Shown in pieces: positions 25,256 through 33,858 of a stretch of 64,000 bases of DNA (within the stretch, counting starts at the first letter, position 1; every line of letters begins with the position of its first letter). The position numbers and the translations under genes are program-made. Source of the stretch: Paraburkholderia dinghuensis (GTDB lineage: Bacteria > Pseudomonadota > Gammaproteobacteria > Burkholderiales > Burkholderiaceae); the NCBI RefSeq assembly GCF_003837865.1, contig NZ_RQIS01000014.1, positions 62,001 through 126,000 of the forward strand, read 5' to 3'. The notes below the pieces were generated by a model. The model did no database searches and was not told where the DNA came from. It saw only the letters and a list, made by a program, of their open reading frames with translations.

Positions 25256-26131
25256 TCAACGCGTCGTGGTTCCCGCAGTGGCTCCAACCGCGATCGCCCG
25301 CAACACATGCGCCGCCGCCGCAAAACCGAAACTCGCCGTCACGCACACGCTCGACCCGAAGCCCGCGCAATTCAGGCCAACGGGCGCATGATGCCCCGGC
25401 GACGTGGTGACATGCTCGGCCTCGGGATCGACGTCGCACACCGCGGCTTCGGGATAGATGAGCGGCTCGTCGGAATACACGGCGCTCACCTTGAACTTCG
25501 CCTTCGGCCCGCGCGGAAAGCCGTGGTGCTTGCGCAACTGGCCGCGCACCTTCGAGAGCAGCGGGTCCTGGATCGTGAACGCGAGATCGTCGATACGGAT
25601 ACGCGTCGGGTCGAGCTGTCCGCCCGCGCCACCCACGGTGATGAGCGGCTGCCGGTGCTCCACGCACCATGCGATCAGCGCCGTTTTTGTGCGCACGCTG
25701 TCGATGGCGTCGATCACGTAGTCGAACCCGCCGCCGAGTAGCGCATCGAAGTTCGACGGTTCGACGAAATCCTCGACGAGCCGCACATCGCACGCCGGGT
25801 CGATCAACCTGATGCGCTCGGCCATGGCTTCGACCTTCGGCTTGCCGTAGTTGCCGTCGAGCGCATGGATCTGGCGGTTGGTATTGCTTTCGGCGACGTT
25901 GTCGAGGTCGATCAGCGTGAGCGTGCCGATCGCACTGCGCGCGAGCGCCTCGGCCACCCACGATCCGACCCCGCCGATGCCGATCACCGCGACGTGCGCG
26001 CGCTCGAAAGCGGCGAGCGCGGGCGCGCCGTAAAGTCGCGCCACGCCGCCGAACCGGCGGGCTCTATCGGCTTCATCGGCTGCGAGGAGCGCGGTAATAT
26101 CGGTCTGCGGCGAAATCGGGGTACTGGACAT
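25256..26131 (-). CDS. tcdA: tRNA cyclic N6-threonylcarbamoyladenosine(37) synthase
   Basis: This ThiF/E1-like ATP-dependent enzyme dehydrates t6A in tRNA to its cyclic form. The 291 residues contain the nucleotide-binding loop VIGIGGVGSWVAEALARS, the family motif AESNTNRQIHALDGNYGK, YVIDAIDSVRTKTALI, and the C-terminal PGHHAPVGLNCAGFGSSV that distinguishes TcdA/CsdL from MoeB and ThiF. Both TcdA and TsaE of this window work on the same tRNA position (A37), although their genes are not in one operon. It is divergent from pdxH across a 217-base spacer. Confidence 0.94.
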   Translation of the reverse strand: MSSTPISPQTDITALLAADEADRARRFGGVARLYGAPALAAFERAHVAVIGIGGVGSWVAEALARSAIGTLTLIDLDNVAESNTNRQIHALDGNYGKPKVEAMAERIRLIDPACDVRLVEDFVEPSNFDALLGGGFDYVIDAIDSVRTKTALIAWCVEHRQPLITVGGAGGQLDPTRIRIDDLAFTIQDPLLSKVRGQLRKHHGFPRGPKAKFKVSAVYSDEPLIYPEAAVCDVDPEAEHVTTSPGHHAPVGLNCAGFGSSVCVTASFGFAAAAHVLRAIAVGATAGTTTR

Positions 26132-26348
26132 GTCGATGGAGTTCCAAAACGAGCCTCACCGCGGACCGAAATATGCATCAAGCGCGCATCAAGCGCATGT
26201 GTCCGCGAAAAAAGGCGTGACCCGTATTTTGCCTGATCGGACACAATCGTTCCGCGCCCGCAGCCCCGCTCGTCACCTCGGGATCGCGCGCATAGCGTTT
26301 CTTGTTCTTCGCCCTATACTTGTTTGCACTGAAGTGCCTGCATAAAAC

Positions 26349-26984
26349 ATGACAACCATCGCCGACCTCCGCAAGAACTACTCACTTGGCTCGCTCGACG
26401 CCGCCGACGTCGACGCGGATCCCATCCGCCAGTTCCAGACCTGGTTCAACCAGGCGATCGACGCGAAGCTGCCCGAGCCCAACGCCATGACGGTCGCCAC
26501 CGTCGACGCCGACGGGCGGCCAGCCGCACGCATCCTGCTCATCAAGGGCGTCGACGAGCACGGTTTCGTCTTCTACACGAACTACGAGAGCCGCAAGGGC
26601 CACGAGCTCACGGCCAATCCGCACGCAAGCCTGCTCTTTTACTGGATCGAACTCGAGCGTCAGGTGCGCATCGAAGGCAGGGTCGAGAAAACCAGCGACG
26701 AGGAAAGCGACGCGTATTTCCACTCGCGCCCGCTCGGCTCGCGCATCGGTGCGTGGGTGTCCGCGCAGAGCGCCGTGATCGGCAGCCGCACGGAACTAGA
26801 AGTGCGCGAGCGTGAAATCATTGGGAAGTTCGGCGAGAACCCGCCGCGGCCGCCGCACTGGGGCGGCTACCGGCTCGTGCCGGATGCCGTCGAGTTCTGG
26901 CAAGGCCGCCCGTCGCGGCTGCACGACCGCATCCGTTATGCACGCGAGGGCGCCGGATGGCGCATCGAGCGACTCGCGCCGTAA
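26349..26984 (+). CDS. pdxH: Pyridoxamine 5'-phosphate oxidase
   Basis: This FMN enzyme oxidises pyridoxine or pyridoxamine phosphate to pyridoxal phosphate. The 211-residue length is standard. Motifs are MTVATVDADGRPAARILLI (FMN binding), FVFYTNYESRKGHELTANP, and near the C-terminus PPHWGGYRLVPDAVEFWQG with RLHDRIRY. It stands alone; the region before the ATG is moderately AT-rich (TATACTTG at 26314) and could hold its promoter. Downstream is a GC hairpin without a T-run at 26999-27029. Confidence 0.96.
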   Translation: MTTIADLRKNYSLGSLDAADVDADPIRQFQTWFNQAIDAKLPEPNAMTVATVDADGRPAARILLIKGVDEHGFVFYTNYESRKGHELTANPHASLLFYWIELERQVRIEGRVEKTSDEESDAYFHSRPLGSRIGAWVSAQSAVIGSRTELEVREREIIGKFGENPPRPPHWGGYRLVPDAVEFWQGRPSRLHDRIRYAREGAGWRIERLAP

Positions 26985-27288
26985 GGCACCAGCACCAGCG
27001 GGCGGCGGCGCCGGAGCGCGGCCGCCCGCGCTTCACCGCTGCATTCACCGTTTCACCGCGTCACGCTTCACCCGCCGTTGCCGTGATCTGATGTACCGTC
27101 GCATCGTCGCGGCGCCTCAAGTCGCGAGTCGCCGCGCACCAACAGCAGTCCATCCGCTTTACCGCGTAGTTCACCCTGCAATCCGTTTTTGTCTTTGGGC
27201 TTCAGTCGTTGATTGAACCACCCCCATCTCGCATGGGACCGGAGTAAGTGCCTAAGCGCTAACTCTGTATCGACACGGAGGGAAACGC
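26985..27288. other. Intergenic region pdxH-cfa with hairpin, short repeats and a leader motif
   Basis: These 304 bases contain a strong GC stem (GCGGGCGGC / GCCGCCCGC at 26999-27029) that may end the pdxH transcript although no T-run follows. After it come four loose copies of TTCACCG-like heptamers between 27030 and 27070. At 27241-27281 lies the leader motif shared with ogt (separate entry). No gene is supported. Confidence 0.45.
27241..27281 (+). promoter_or_regulatory. Leader motif before cfa, shared with the ogt leader
   Basis: TAAGCGCTAACTCTG at 27253-27267 is followed by TATCGACA and then GGAGG (27277-27281), eight bases before the cfa ATG. The ogt leader on the other strand has the same 15 bases, then ATCGACA, then GGAGG, then its ATG. 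Both also carry GAGTAAG just upstream. The two genes are unrelated in function, so the element is either a mobile-type short repeat or a shared translational or transcriptional control element. Confidence 0.65.
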
Positions 27289-28503
27289 ATGTTCTGGGAG
27301 AAGAAGATCGCACGGTGGGTCGATGAAGTACGCAACAAGGCCAATCTGCCCGCCCGTCTCGTACTGTGGAGCGGCCAGCAGTACGATTTCGGCCATTTCG
27401 CTGCGCCTCACGTCACGCTCAAGGTCAACAGCGCGTCCGCGCTGCCGCTCTTGCTCGATCCGAGCCTCGACAATCTTGGCGAGGCGTACATCAAAGGCAA
27501 GATCGACATCGAAGGCAGGCTCGCCGATATCATCGACATCAGCTTTTCGCTCGCGCGCAGCACGGTCACGAAAGCGGGCAAGCTCACACGCGCGCGTCGC
27601 TATTTCACGCACTCGAAGAGCACCGACAAAAAGGCGATCCAGTATCACTACGACGTCTCGAACGAGTTCTACAAGCTGTGGCTCGACGAGAACATGGTCT
27701 ATTCGTGCGCGTACTTCGAGCATGGTGACGAAGACCTCGCCACCGCGCAGTTGAAGAAGATCGACCACATTCTCACCAAGATCGGACTGCAGCCGGGCCA
27801 GCGTCTGCTCGACATCGGCTGCGGCTGGGGCGCGCTCGTGCTGCGCGCGGCACAGAAGTTCGGCGCGCGATGCGTCGGCGTCACGCTCTCGCAGAACCAG
27901 TTCGACCTCGCGACCGCACGCGTGAAGGCAGCCGGCCTCGAAGATCGCATCGAGATCCGTCTGCAGGACTATCGCGACATCGCAGGCCAGTTCGATCGCA
28001 TCACGAGCGTCGGCATGTTCGAGCACGTCGGGCGCAAGAAGCTGCCCGAGTACTTCCAGAAGGTGCACGACCTGCTCGTCGACGATGGCGTCGCGATGAA
28101 TCACGGCATCACGTCGTCGGACGCGGACAGTGGCGAAACCGCGCTCGGTGGTGGCGAATTCATCGACCGCTACGTGTTCCCGGACGGCGAGCTCCCGCAC
28201 ATCAGCCTCGCGCTCGAAGCCGCGCAGCGCGGCGGGCTGGAAGCGGTTGACGTCGAGAGCCTGCGCCGTCACTATGCGCACACGCTCGATCTGTGGGCAG
28301 AGAACTTCGAAGCGCGCGCACACGAGGCGAAAAAGCTCGTCGAGGATGAGAAGTTCCGCATCTGGCGCGTGTATCTGGCGGGTTGCGCCTACGCGTTCGA
28401 GCACGACGACGTGTCGATCTACCAGATCGTCTGCCGCAAGGCCGGCCGCAGCGCAGCGACGCTGCCATGGTCGCGCCGGTACATGTACGAACGGACGCTG
28501 TGA
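27289..28503 (+). CDS. cfa: Cyclopropane-fatty-acyl-phospholipid synthase
   Basis: This enzyme methylates unsaturated acyl chains of membrane phospholipids with S-adenosylmethionine, typically at entry to stationary phase. The 404-residue protein has an N-terminal lipid-binding domain and a SAM domain with LLDIGCGWGALVLRAA, then ITSVGMFEHVGRKKLPEYF and GGEFIDRYVFPDGELPHIS. The N-terminus MFWEKKIARWVDEV is shorter than in E. coli Cfa. GGAGG precedes the ATG, embedded in the leader motif shared with ogt. It is followed 89 bases later by the DUF72 gene on the same strand. Confidence 0.95.
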   Translation: MFWEKKIARWVDEVRNKANLPARLVLWSGQQYDFGHFAAPHVTLKVNSASALPLLLDPSLDNLGEAYIKGKIDIEGRLADIIDISFSLARSTVTKAGKLTRARRYFTHSKSTDKKAIQYHYDVSNEFYKLWLDENMVYSCAYFEHGDEDLATAQLKKIDHILTKIGLQPGQRLLDIGCGWGALVLRAAQKFGARCVGVTLSQNQFDLATARVKAAGLEDRIEIRLQDYRDIAGQFDRITSVGMFEHVGRKKLPEYFQKVHDLLVDDGVAMNHGITSSDADSGETALGGGEFIDRYVFPDGELPHISLALEAAQRGGLEAVDVESLRRHYAHTLDLWAENFEARAHEAKKLVEDEKFRIWRVYLAGCAYAFEHDDVSIYQIVCRKAGRSAATLPWSRRYMYERTL

Positions 28504-28592
28504 CGTGATCCATGGTGCGGCGCAGGGTTATCGACCTGCGCTACCGCAGGGGCTTGCGACGCAGCCGGCCGGAACAGCACGACCGCATACGT

Positions 28593-29900
28593 ATGAATGA
28601 CCGAAACACCCTGGAGCCAGGAGTCGCCATCGACGCGACGGACGAGACTCACGCCGCGGCCGGAGTCGGGGTTGGCGTCGATAACGCGCAAACCGACCTG
28701 TTCGGCTTCGTCGCACCTGAACCGGCGCCCAAGGCCATCGCGCCGCGGCCGCCGCGCCCAAATCCCGCGCTGGTCCGGGCCGATGCCGTCCCCGCGAACG
28801 CGGAATTCGCAGGCTTTCCCGAAGCGCAAGCGCCCGTGCGCCCCGCCGCATCTGCCCCGCCCGCCCCGAAGCGCCGCGCCCGCGGCGTGCTCCCCACGGT
28901 AGCGGATCAGGCGACGCTGGACCTCGCCACCGAGCTGCCGCCGCAAGTGCGCCTCGGCACGTCGTCGTGGTCGTTTCCGGGCTGGCGCGGCATCGTCTAC
29001 GGCGACGACTACAGCAACGGCAAACTTTCGCGGGACGGTCTTGCCGCATACGGTGCGCATCCGTTGCTGCGCTCCGTGAGTATCGACCGCTCGTTCTACG
29101 CGCCGCTCTCCGTCGCCGATTACTTGCGCTACGCGCAGCAGGTGCCCGACCACTTCCGGTTCATCGTGAAGGCGCCCGCGTCAATTACCGACGCCAGCGT
29201 GCGCGGCGAGCGCGGCGAACCGGTCGCCGCGAATCCGTGTTTCCTGAACGCGCAACTGGCGGCGAGCGAATTCGTCGAGCCGTGTCTTGCGGGGCTCGGC
29301 CTGAAAGCCGGTGCGCTCGTGTTCCAGTTTCCGCCGCTGCCGGATCAACTGCTCGCCGACCCGGCCGCTCTCATCGAGCGCCTGCACGCGTTCCTCACGG
29401 CCCTGCCTGCGCTGCCGCCGACGCCCGACGGCCCCTGCTACGCGGTCGAGATCCGCGATGCGAGCCTGCTCACGCCGCGCTTCGTCCGAACACTGCGTAC
29501 GGCTGGCGTGCGTTATTGCGTGGGGTTGCATGCGCGCATGCCGGACCCGCTGCGCCAGGCCACGGCGCTCGCGCTGATGGACGGCGAGACACCCGCCGGT
29601 CCACTGATCGTGCGCTGGAGCCTGCACAGCGGTTATCGCTACGAGCAGGCGAAGGCGCGTTACGAACCATTCGACAAGCTCATCGACGAAGACCCCCACA
29701 CCCGCGACGCGCTCGCGGAACTGGCCGCGCGCTACGCGCTCGCGGGCCAGAGCGTGCTCATCACGACGAACAACAAGGCGGAAGGCTCGGCACCGTTGTC
29801 GTGCGCAAAGCTGGCACGCGCGATCGCGGATGAGTTTGTGCGGCTGCGTTCGGAAGCGGCCCCCGCGAGCGATGATTCCTCGGGCGCCGTGGCCGGTTGA
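28593..29900 (+). CDS. DUF72 domain protein
   Basis: In this 435-residue protein, residues about 118-410 form the DUF72 TIM-barrel-like domain: VRLGTSSWSFPGWRGIVYG, RSVSIDRSFYAPLSVADYL, FRFIVKAPASITDA, and the closing SVLITTNNKAEGSAPLS. The function of the family is unknown; some members occur near nucleic-acid or cofactor genes. The first 115 residues are a low-complexity alanine/proline-rich region not found in typical members (which have about 250-300 residues). The start at 28593 is the first plausible ATG but has no good ribosome-binding site. Confidence 0.85.
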   Translation: MNDRNTLEPGVAIDATDETHAAAGVGVGVDNAQTDLFGFVAPEPAPKAIAPRPPRPNPALVRADAVPANAEFAGFPEAQAPVRPAASAPPAPKRRARGVLPTVADQATLDLATELPPQVRLGTSSWSFPGWRGIVYGDDYSNGKLSRDGLAAYGAHPLLRSVSIDRSFYAPLSVADYLRYAQQVPDHFRFIVKAPASITDASVRGERGEPVAANPCFLNAQLAASEFVEPCLAGLGLKAGALVFQFPPLPDQLLADPAALIERLHAFLTALPALPPTPDGPCYAVEIRDASLLTPRFVRTLRTAGVRYCVGLHARMPDPLRQATALALMDGETPAGPLIVRWSLHSGYRYEQAKARYEPFDKLIDEDPHTRDALAELAARYALAGQSVLITTNNKAEGSAPLSCAKLARAIADEFVRLRSEAAPASDDSSGAVAG

Positions 29901-29903
29901 GTT

Positions 29904-29922
29904 CCGTACCTGCGCGGTACGG
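29904..29922. repeat. Short hairpin after the DUF72 gene
   Basis: CCGTACC-TGCGC-GGTACGG forms a perfect 7-base-pair stem a few bases after the DUF72 stop and before the convergent msrA stop. There is no T-run, so it is at best a weak terminator. Confidence 0.4.
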
Positions 29923-29990
29923 CGTGCGCGCGATAAAAACCTTGGTCGTGCGCCACCCTGCCCCCGTGAAAGCCTGCGGGCGCCGCCCGC

Positions 29991-30539
29991 TCACTCAGCC
30001 TTGAGCCGGTGCGCGAACTTCTGGCGAAACTTCGCGACCTTCGGCGCGACGACGAACGCGCAATACCCCTGTTCCGGATGCTGCGCGAAGTAGTTCTGGT
30101 GATACGCCTCTGCGGGGAAATAGTTGCCGTCGAGCGGCACCACCTGCGTAACGATCTGCCCGCTGTAGACGCCTTCAGCAGCCAGTTCGCGGATCGCCTG
30201 CAGAGCCGTCTCGCGCTGTGCCTCGGAGTGCGTGAAGATCACCGATCGGTACTGCGTGCCGACGTCGTTGCCCTGCCGGTTGAGCTGGGTCGGATCGTGG
30301 ATCGCGAAGAAGATGTCGAGGATCTCGCGATAGCTGATCTTCGCCGGATCGAAAGCCACTTTGACGACCTCCGCGTGTCCCGTATCGCCGTCACAAACCT
30401 GCTCATAGCTCGGGTTGGCGACCTGGCCGCCAGCGTAGCCCGATTCGACCGAAAGCACGCCATCGACGCGCAAATACACGGCTTCGAGGCACCAGAAGCA
30501 CCCGCCGCCCAGCGTGGCGACTTCGATTGTCTGACTCAT
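29991..30539 (-). CDS. msrA: Peptide-methionine (S)-S-oxide reductase
   Basis: This enzyme repairs oxidised methionine in proteins. The 182-residue protein has the catalytic motif LGGGCFWCLEAVY near the N-terminus, GYAGG and GHAEVVKVAFDP, and the block GTQYRSVIFTH, all standard for MsrA. Only one cysteine (GYCAFVV) is left near the C-terminus as the resolving residue. AAGGAG lies seven bases before the ATG at 30539. It is divergent from the flavin reductase gene and convergent with the DUF72 gene; no msrB is adjacent. Confidence 0.95.
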   Translation of the reverse strand: MSQTIEVATLGGGCFWCLEAVYLRVDGVLSVESGYAGGQVANPSYEQVCDGDTGHAEVVKVAFDPAKISYREILDIFFAIHDPTQLNRQGNDVGTQYRSVIFTHSEAQRETALQAIRELAAEGVYSGQIVTQVVPLDGNYFPAEAYHQNYFAQHPEQGYCAFVVAPKVAKFRQKFAHRLKAE

Positions 30540-30721
30540 GCTGCCGACTCCTTGAGAATGTGACCCGACGTCCGCGATCAGCCGTGCGCACCGGACCGGA
30601 AGGCGGTTATCCGCCGCTTCCGTTAAAATTGCGACACTTTGCCGCTTTTCCAGATGACGTTGATCCCGACTCTCTCTTTTTTCGCACACGGTGTGCGCCC
30701 CGCAAACGGACCCGCACTCCG

Positions 30722-31234
30722 ATGACCCGCCGCGCCAACCCGCCCAATTTCGACGACGCCGCCTTCCGCCGCGCTCTCGGCCAGTTCGCGACCGGTGTCA
30801 CGGTCATCACGACGAAAGCGCCCGACGGCTCGCTGATCGGCATCACCGCCAGCTCGTTCAATTCGGTATCGCTGAGTCCGCCGCTCGTGCTGTGGAGCCT
30901 CGCCACGCGGTCGGCGTCGATGCCGGTGTTCCGCTCGAACAGCCATTATGTGGTGAATGTGCTCGCCGCGTCGCAGCTCGACCTCTGCAAGCGTTTCGCG
31001 ACCGTGAAGGGCGACCGCTTCGAAGGCGTCTCGCACGCGGCCGGCGACAGCGGCATGCCCGTGCTCGACGGCGCGCTCGCCTGGTTCGAGTGCCACAACC
31101 GCAGTCGCTACGACGAAGGTGATCACGTGATCTTCGTCGGCGAGGTCGAGCGCTGCGGCATACGCGAGGACATCGCAAAGGCGTCGCCGCTCGTCTTCCA
31201 CGGCGGCGACTTCCATCAGATCCAGCCGCTCTGA
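30722..31234 (+). CDS. Flavin reductase family protein (HpaC-like)
   Basis: This 170-residue protein has a single flavin-reductase domain: FATGVTVITTKAPDGSLIGI at 22-41, then SPPLVLWSLATRSASMPVF, HYVVNVLAASQLDLCKRFA, and HVIFVGEVERC. Such proteins supply reduced FMN or FAD to a partner monooxygenase; no such partner is next to it. The start at 30722 is chosen for family length; the frame runs back to 30527 over the msrA promoter region. It is convergent with kynR, 13 bases between stops. Confidence 0.88.
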   Translation: MTRRANPPNFDDAAFRRALGQFATGVTVITTKAPDGSLIGITASSFNSVSLSPPLVLWSLATRSASMPVFRSNSHYVVNVLAASQLDLCKRFATVKGDRFEGVSHAAGDSGMPVLDGALAWFECHNRSRYDEGDHVIFVGEVERCGIREDIAKASPLVFHGGDFHQIQPL

Positions 31235-31247
31235 GGCCGCGCCGGCT

Positions 31248-31754
31248 TCACACGACGACGCTCTTCGGCTCCTTCTGCTGGATCAGGTCGACGGGCACAC
31301 CCGCCTCGACCTTGAGCGTCGTGAGGACGATGTTCGAACGTATGTCCATCACGCCCGGCGCCTTATACAGCTTGTTGAGCACGAAATCCGAATAGTGCTT
31401 GAGGTTGTGTGCGAGCACGCGCAGCAGATAGTGCGTCTCGCCCGTCACAACGTACGCGCCCACCACCTCCGGCCAGTCGCGCAGCGCGCTCACGAAGCGC
31501 TCGTGCCAGCTTTCCTGGTCGTTGCGCATCGACACCTGAACGAACGCCTCCATCTCGAAACCGAGAACCTCCCGGTTCAGGCACGCGCGATAGCGCTCCA
31601 CCACACCCTGCTCTTCCAGTAGCCGCAGACGCCGCAAACACGCCGATGGCGACAACGAAATACGTTCGGCAAGATCGAGGTTACTGATCCTCCCCTCGTT
31701 CTGCAGCACGGCGAGAATACGGCAATCAGTGGCGTCGAGCGAGATTGCATTCAT
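31248..31754 (-). CDS. kynR: Lrp/AsnC-family regulator of the kynurenine operon
   Basis: The 168-residue protein has an AsnC-type helix-turn-helix (about 5-65: LDATDCRILAVLQNEGRISN, SPSACLRRLRLLEEQGVVER) and a RAM effector domain (about 70-150: VVGAYVVTGETHYLLRVLA). It is divergent from kynB with a 117-base spacer. In Pseudomonas aeruginosa the equally placed Lrp-type KynR activates the kyn genes in response to kynurenine; I infer the same here from position and family. Its name is therefore based on context. Confidence 0.85.
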   Translation of the reverse strand: MNAISLDATDCRILAVLQNEGRISNLDLAERISLSPSACLRRLRLLEEQGVVERYRACLNREVLGFEMEAFVQVSMRNDQESWHERFVSALRDWPEVVGAYVVTGETHYLLRVLAHNLKHYSDFVLNKLYKAPGVMDIRSNIVLTTLKVEAGVPVDLIQQKEPKSVVV

Positions 31755-31871
31755 ATTTGGTCCCCATTCCCGGCTTGGCTTGAATTATGTGCCAACAGTT
31801 GTAGTTAGCGGCGATTTTTTCGCAATCACATTTCACTCTAGCTTGTCTATCATTCGAAGCACAAGGAGAGA
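31755..31871. promoter_or_regulatory. Divergent kynR/kynB control region
   Basis: A 117-base spacer, clearly AT-richer than the flanking genes, with a TTTTTT run at 31815-31820 inside GCGATTTTTTCGC and the sequence TATCAT at 31848 as a possible kynB -10 box. It should hold the KynR site, but I see no repeat that I can assign to it with confidence. Confidence 0.5.
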
Positions 31872-32525
31872 ATGCAGATCAATGTGATGAACGACATCTG
31901 GGACATTTCCCCGCCTATCCACCCTGACACGCCCGTCTGGCCCGGCGACACGCTGGTCGGCGTGGAGCGTGTCTGGCGGATGGAAGCCGGCTCGCCCGTG
32001 AACGTCGCGCGCGTGACGCTCTCGCCGCACACGGGCGCGCACACCGACGCCCCGCTGCACTACGACGAGCGCGGTGCGCCGATCGGCGCGGTGCCGCTCG
32101 ACGCCTACCTCGGCGCGTGCCGCGTGATCCATTGCATCGGTGCTGCGCCGCTCGTGCGGCCTGAGGACGTCGAACACGCGCTCGACGATCTGCCGCCACG
32201 CGTGCTGCTGCGCACCTATGCTCAAGCGCCGATCGACCGCTGGGACAGCGCGTTCTGCGCGGTCGCGCCAGAGACGATCGACCTCTTTGCCGCGCGCGGC
32301 GTGCGCCTTATCGGTATCGACACACCGTCGCTCGATCCGCAGGAATCGAAGACGATGGACGCGCACCACCGCATCCGCGCGCATCGCATGGCGATTCTCG
32401 AAGGCATCGTGCTCGACGCCATCGCGCCCGGCGACTACGAACTGATTGCGCTCCCGCTCAAGTTCGCCACACTTGATGCAAGCCCAGTGCGCGCCGTGCT
32501 GCGCGCGCTGCCGCGCAAGGCGTGA
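31872..32525 (+). CDS. kynB: Kynurenine formamidase (arylformamidase)
   Basis: This enzyme hydrolyses N-formylkynurenine to kynurenine and formate. The 217-residue metal-dependent cyclase-fold protein has the metal motif HTGAHTDAPLHY and IGIDTPSLDPQESK; the N-terminal DISPPIHPDTPVWPGDT is family-typical. AAGGAG precedes the ATG. It is first gene of kynB-kynU-kynA; by reaction order the three enzymes (kynA, then kynB, then kynU) convert tryptophan to anthranilate and alanine. Confidence 0.96.
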   Translation: MQINVMNDIWDISPPIHPDTPVWPGDTLVGVERVWRMEAGSPVNVARVTLSPHTGAHTDAPLHYDERGAPIGAVPLDAYLGACRVIHCIGAAPLVRPEDVEHALDDLPPRVLLRTYAQAPIDRWDSAFCAVAPETIDLFAARGVRLIGIDTPSLDPQESKTMDAHHRIRAHRMAILEGIVLDAIAPGDYELIALPLKFATLDASPVRAVLRALPRKA

Positions 32526-32583
32526 AGCACGAACTGAAAATGATTTTTCGAACCGATCAAGACCCGCCCAACCGCAGATACCC

Positions 32584-33834
32584 ATGAACGACCGCAAAGA
32601 AGCTGAGGCGCTAGACCGCGCAGACCCGCTTGCCGCGTTGCGCGACGAATTCGCGCTCGCGCCTGCCACGATCTACCTCGACGGCAACTCGCTCGGCGTG
32701 CCGCCGAAAGCCGCCGCCGCGCGCGCGCAGACCGTGATCGGCGCCGAATGGGGCGACGGCTTGATCCGCAGCTGGAACACCGCCGGCTGGTTCGCATTGC
32801 CGCGCCGGCTCGGCAACAAGCTCGGCGCCCTGATCGGCGCGGCCGAAGACGAAGTCGTCGTCACCGACACGATTTCGGTGAATCTCTTCAAGGCGCTCTC
32901 GGCGGCGCTGCGCGTGCAGAACGCACGCGACCCGAAGCGCCGCGTGATCGTCTCGGAACGCTCCAATTTCCCGACCGATCTCTACATCGCGCAGGGCCTC
33001 ATCGAACAGCTCGACCGCGGCTACGAATTGCGCCTCGTGGACGACCCCGCCGAACTGCCCGCGGCGATCACCGACGATGTCGCCGTCACGATGATCACGC
33101 ACGTGAACTACCGTACGGGCTACATGCACGACATGCGCGCGCTCACCGAACTCGCGCACGCACGCGGTGCGCTGGCGCTGTGGGACCTCGCGCATTCGGC
33201 GGGTGCGGTTGGCGTCGGCCTGAACGACGCCAACGCCGACTACGCCGTCGGCTGTACGTACAAGTACCTCAACGGCGGCCCCGGCTCGCCCGCATTCATC
33301 TGGGTGCCGAAGCGCCATCAGAACGCGTTCTCGCAGCCGCTCTCCGGCTGGTGGGGTCACAAAAAACCGTTCGAAATGAGCCCCGACTACCGCCCCGACG
33401 ACGGCATCGGGCGTTTCCTTTGCGGCACGCAGCCGATCGTTTCGATGGCGCTCGTCGAATGCGGACTCGACGTATTCCTGAAAACCGACATGCAGGCCGT
33501 GCGCCGCAAATCGCTCGCGCTCACCGATCTCTTCATCGAACTCGTACAGACGCGCTGCGCCGGTCTGAACCTCACGCTCGTCACGCCGCGCGAGCACGCG
33601 CGGCGCGGCTCGCATGTGAGCTTCGAGCACCCGCATGGCTACGAGGTGATGCAGGCGCTGATTGCGCGTGGCGTGATCGGCGACTATCGCGAGCCGCACG
33701 TGTTGCGCTTCGGCTTCACGCCGCTTTACGTGCGCTTCGTGGACGTGTGGGACACCGTGGAAACGCTGCGCGACATACTCGTAACCGAAAGCTGGCGCAA
33801 GCCGGAATTCGCCGCGCGTGGCGCGGTGACCTGA
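32584..33834 (+). CDS. kynU: Kynureninase
   Basis: This PLP enzyme splits kynurenine into anthranilate and alanine. The 416-residue protein carries the PLP lysine in GCTYKYLNGGPGSPAF, with WDLAHSAGAVGVGLN upstream and the substrate-side SGWWGHKKPFEM. The start at 32584 follows the kynB stop by 58 bases and gives a full-length family member; the frame extends back into kynB. Anthranilate can feed quinolone or siderophore-type products or catabolism; no anthranilate dioxygenase is in the window. Confidence 0.97.
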   Translation: MNDRKEAEALDRADPLAALRDEFALAPATIYLDGNSLGVPPKAAAARAQTVIGAEWGDGLIRSWNTAGWFALPRRLGNKLGALIGAAEDEVVVTDTISVNLFKALSAALRVQNARDPKRRVIVSERSNFPTDLYIAQGLIEQLDRGYELRLVDDPAELPAAITDDVAVTMITHVNYRTGYMHDMRALTELAHARGALALWDLAHSAGAVGVGLNDANADYAVGCTYKYLNGGPGSPAFIWVPKRHQNAFSQPLSGWWGHKKPFEMSPDYRPDDGIGRFLCGTQPIVSMALVECGLDVFLKTDMQAVRRKSLALTDLFIELVQTRCAGLNLTLVTPREHARRGSHVSFEHPHGYEVMQALIARGVIGDYREPHVLRFGFTPLYVRFVDVWDTVETLRDILVTESWRKPEFAARGAVT

Positions 33835-33858
33835 TTGCACGGGATGGGAGACCCAGAA

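Noticed and set aside
31755..31871. A specific KynR operator
   Set aside because: The region is AT-rich but I could not find a repeat that stands out from its composition.
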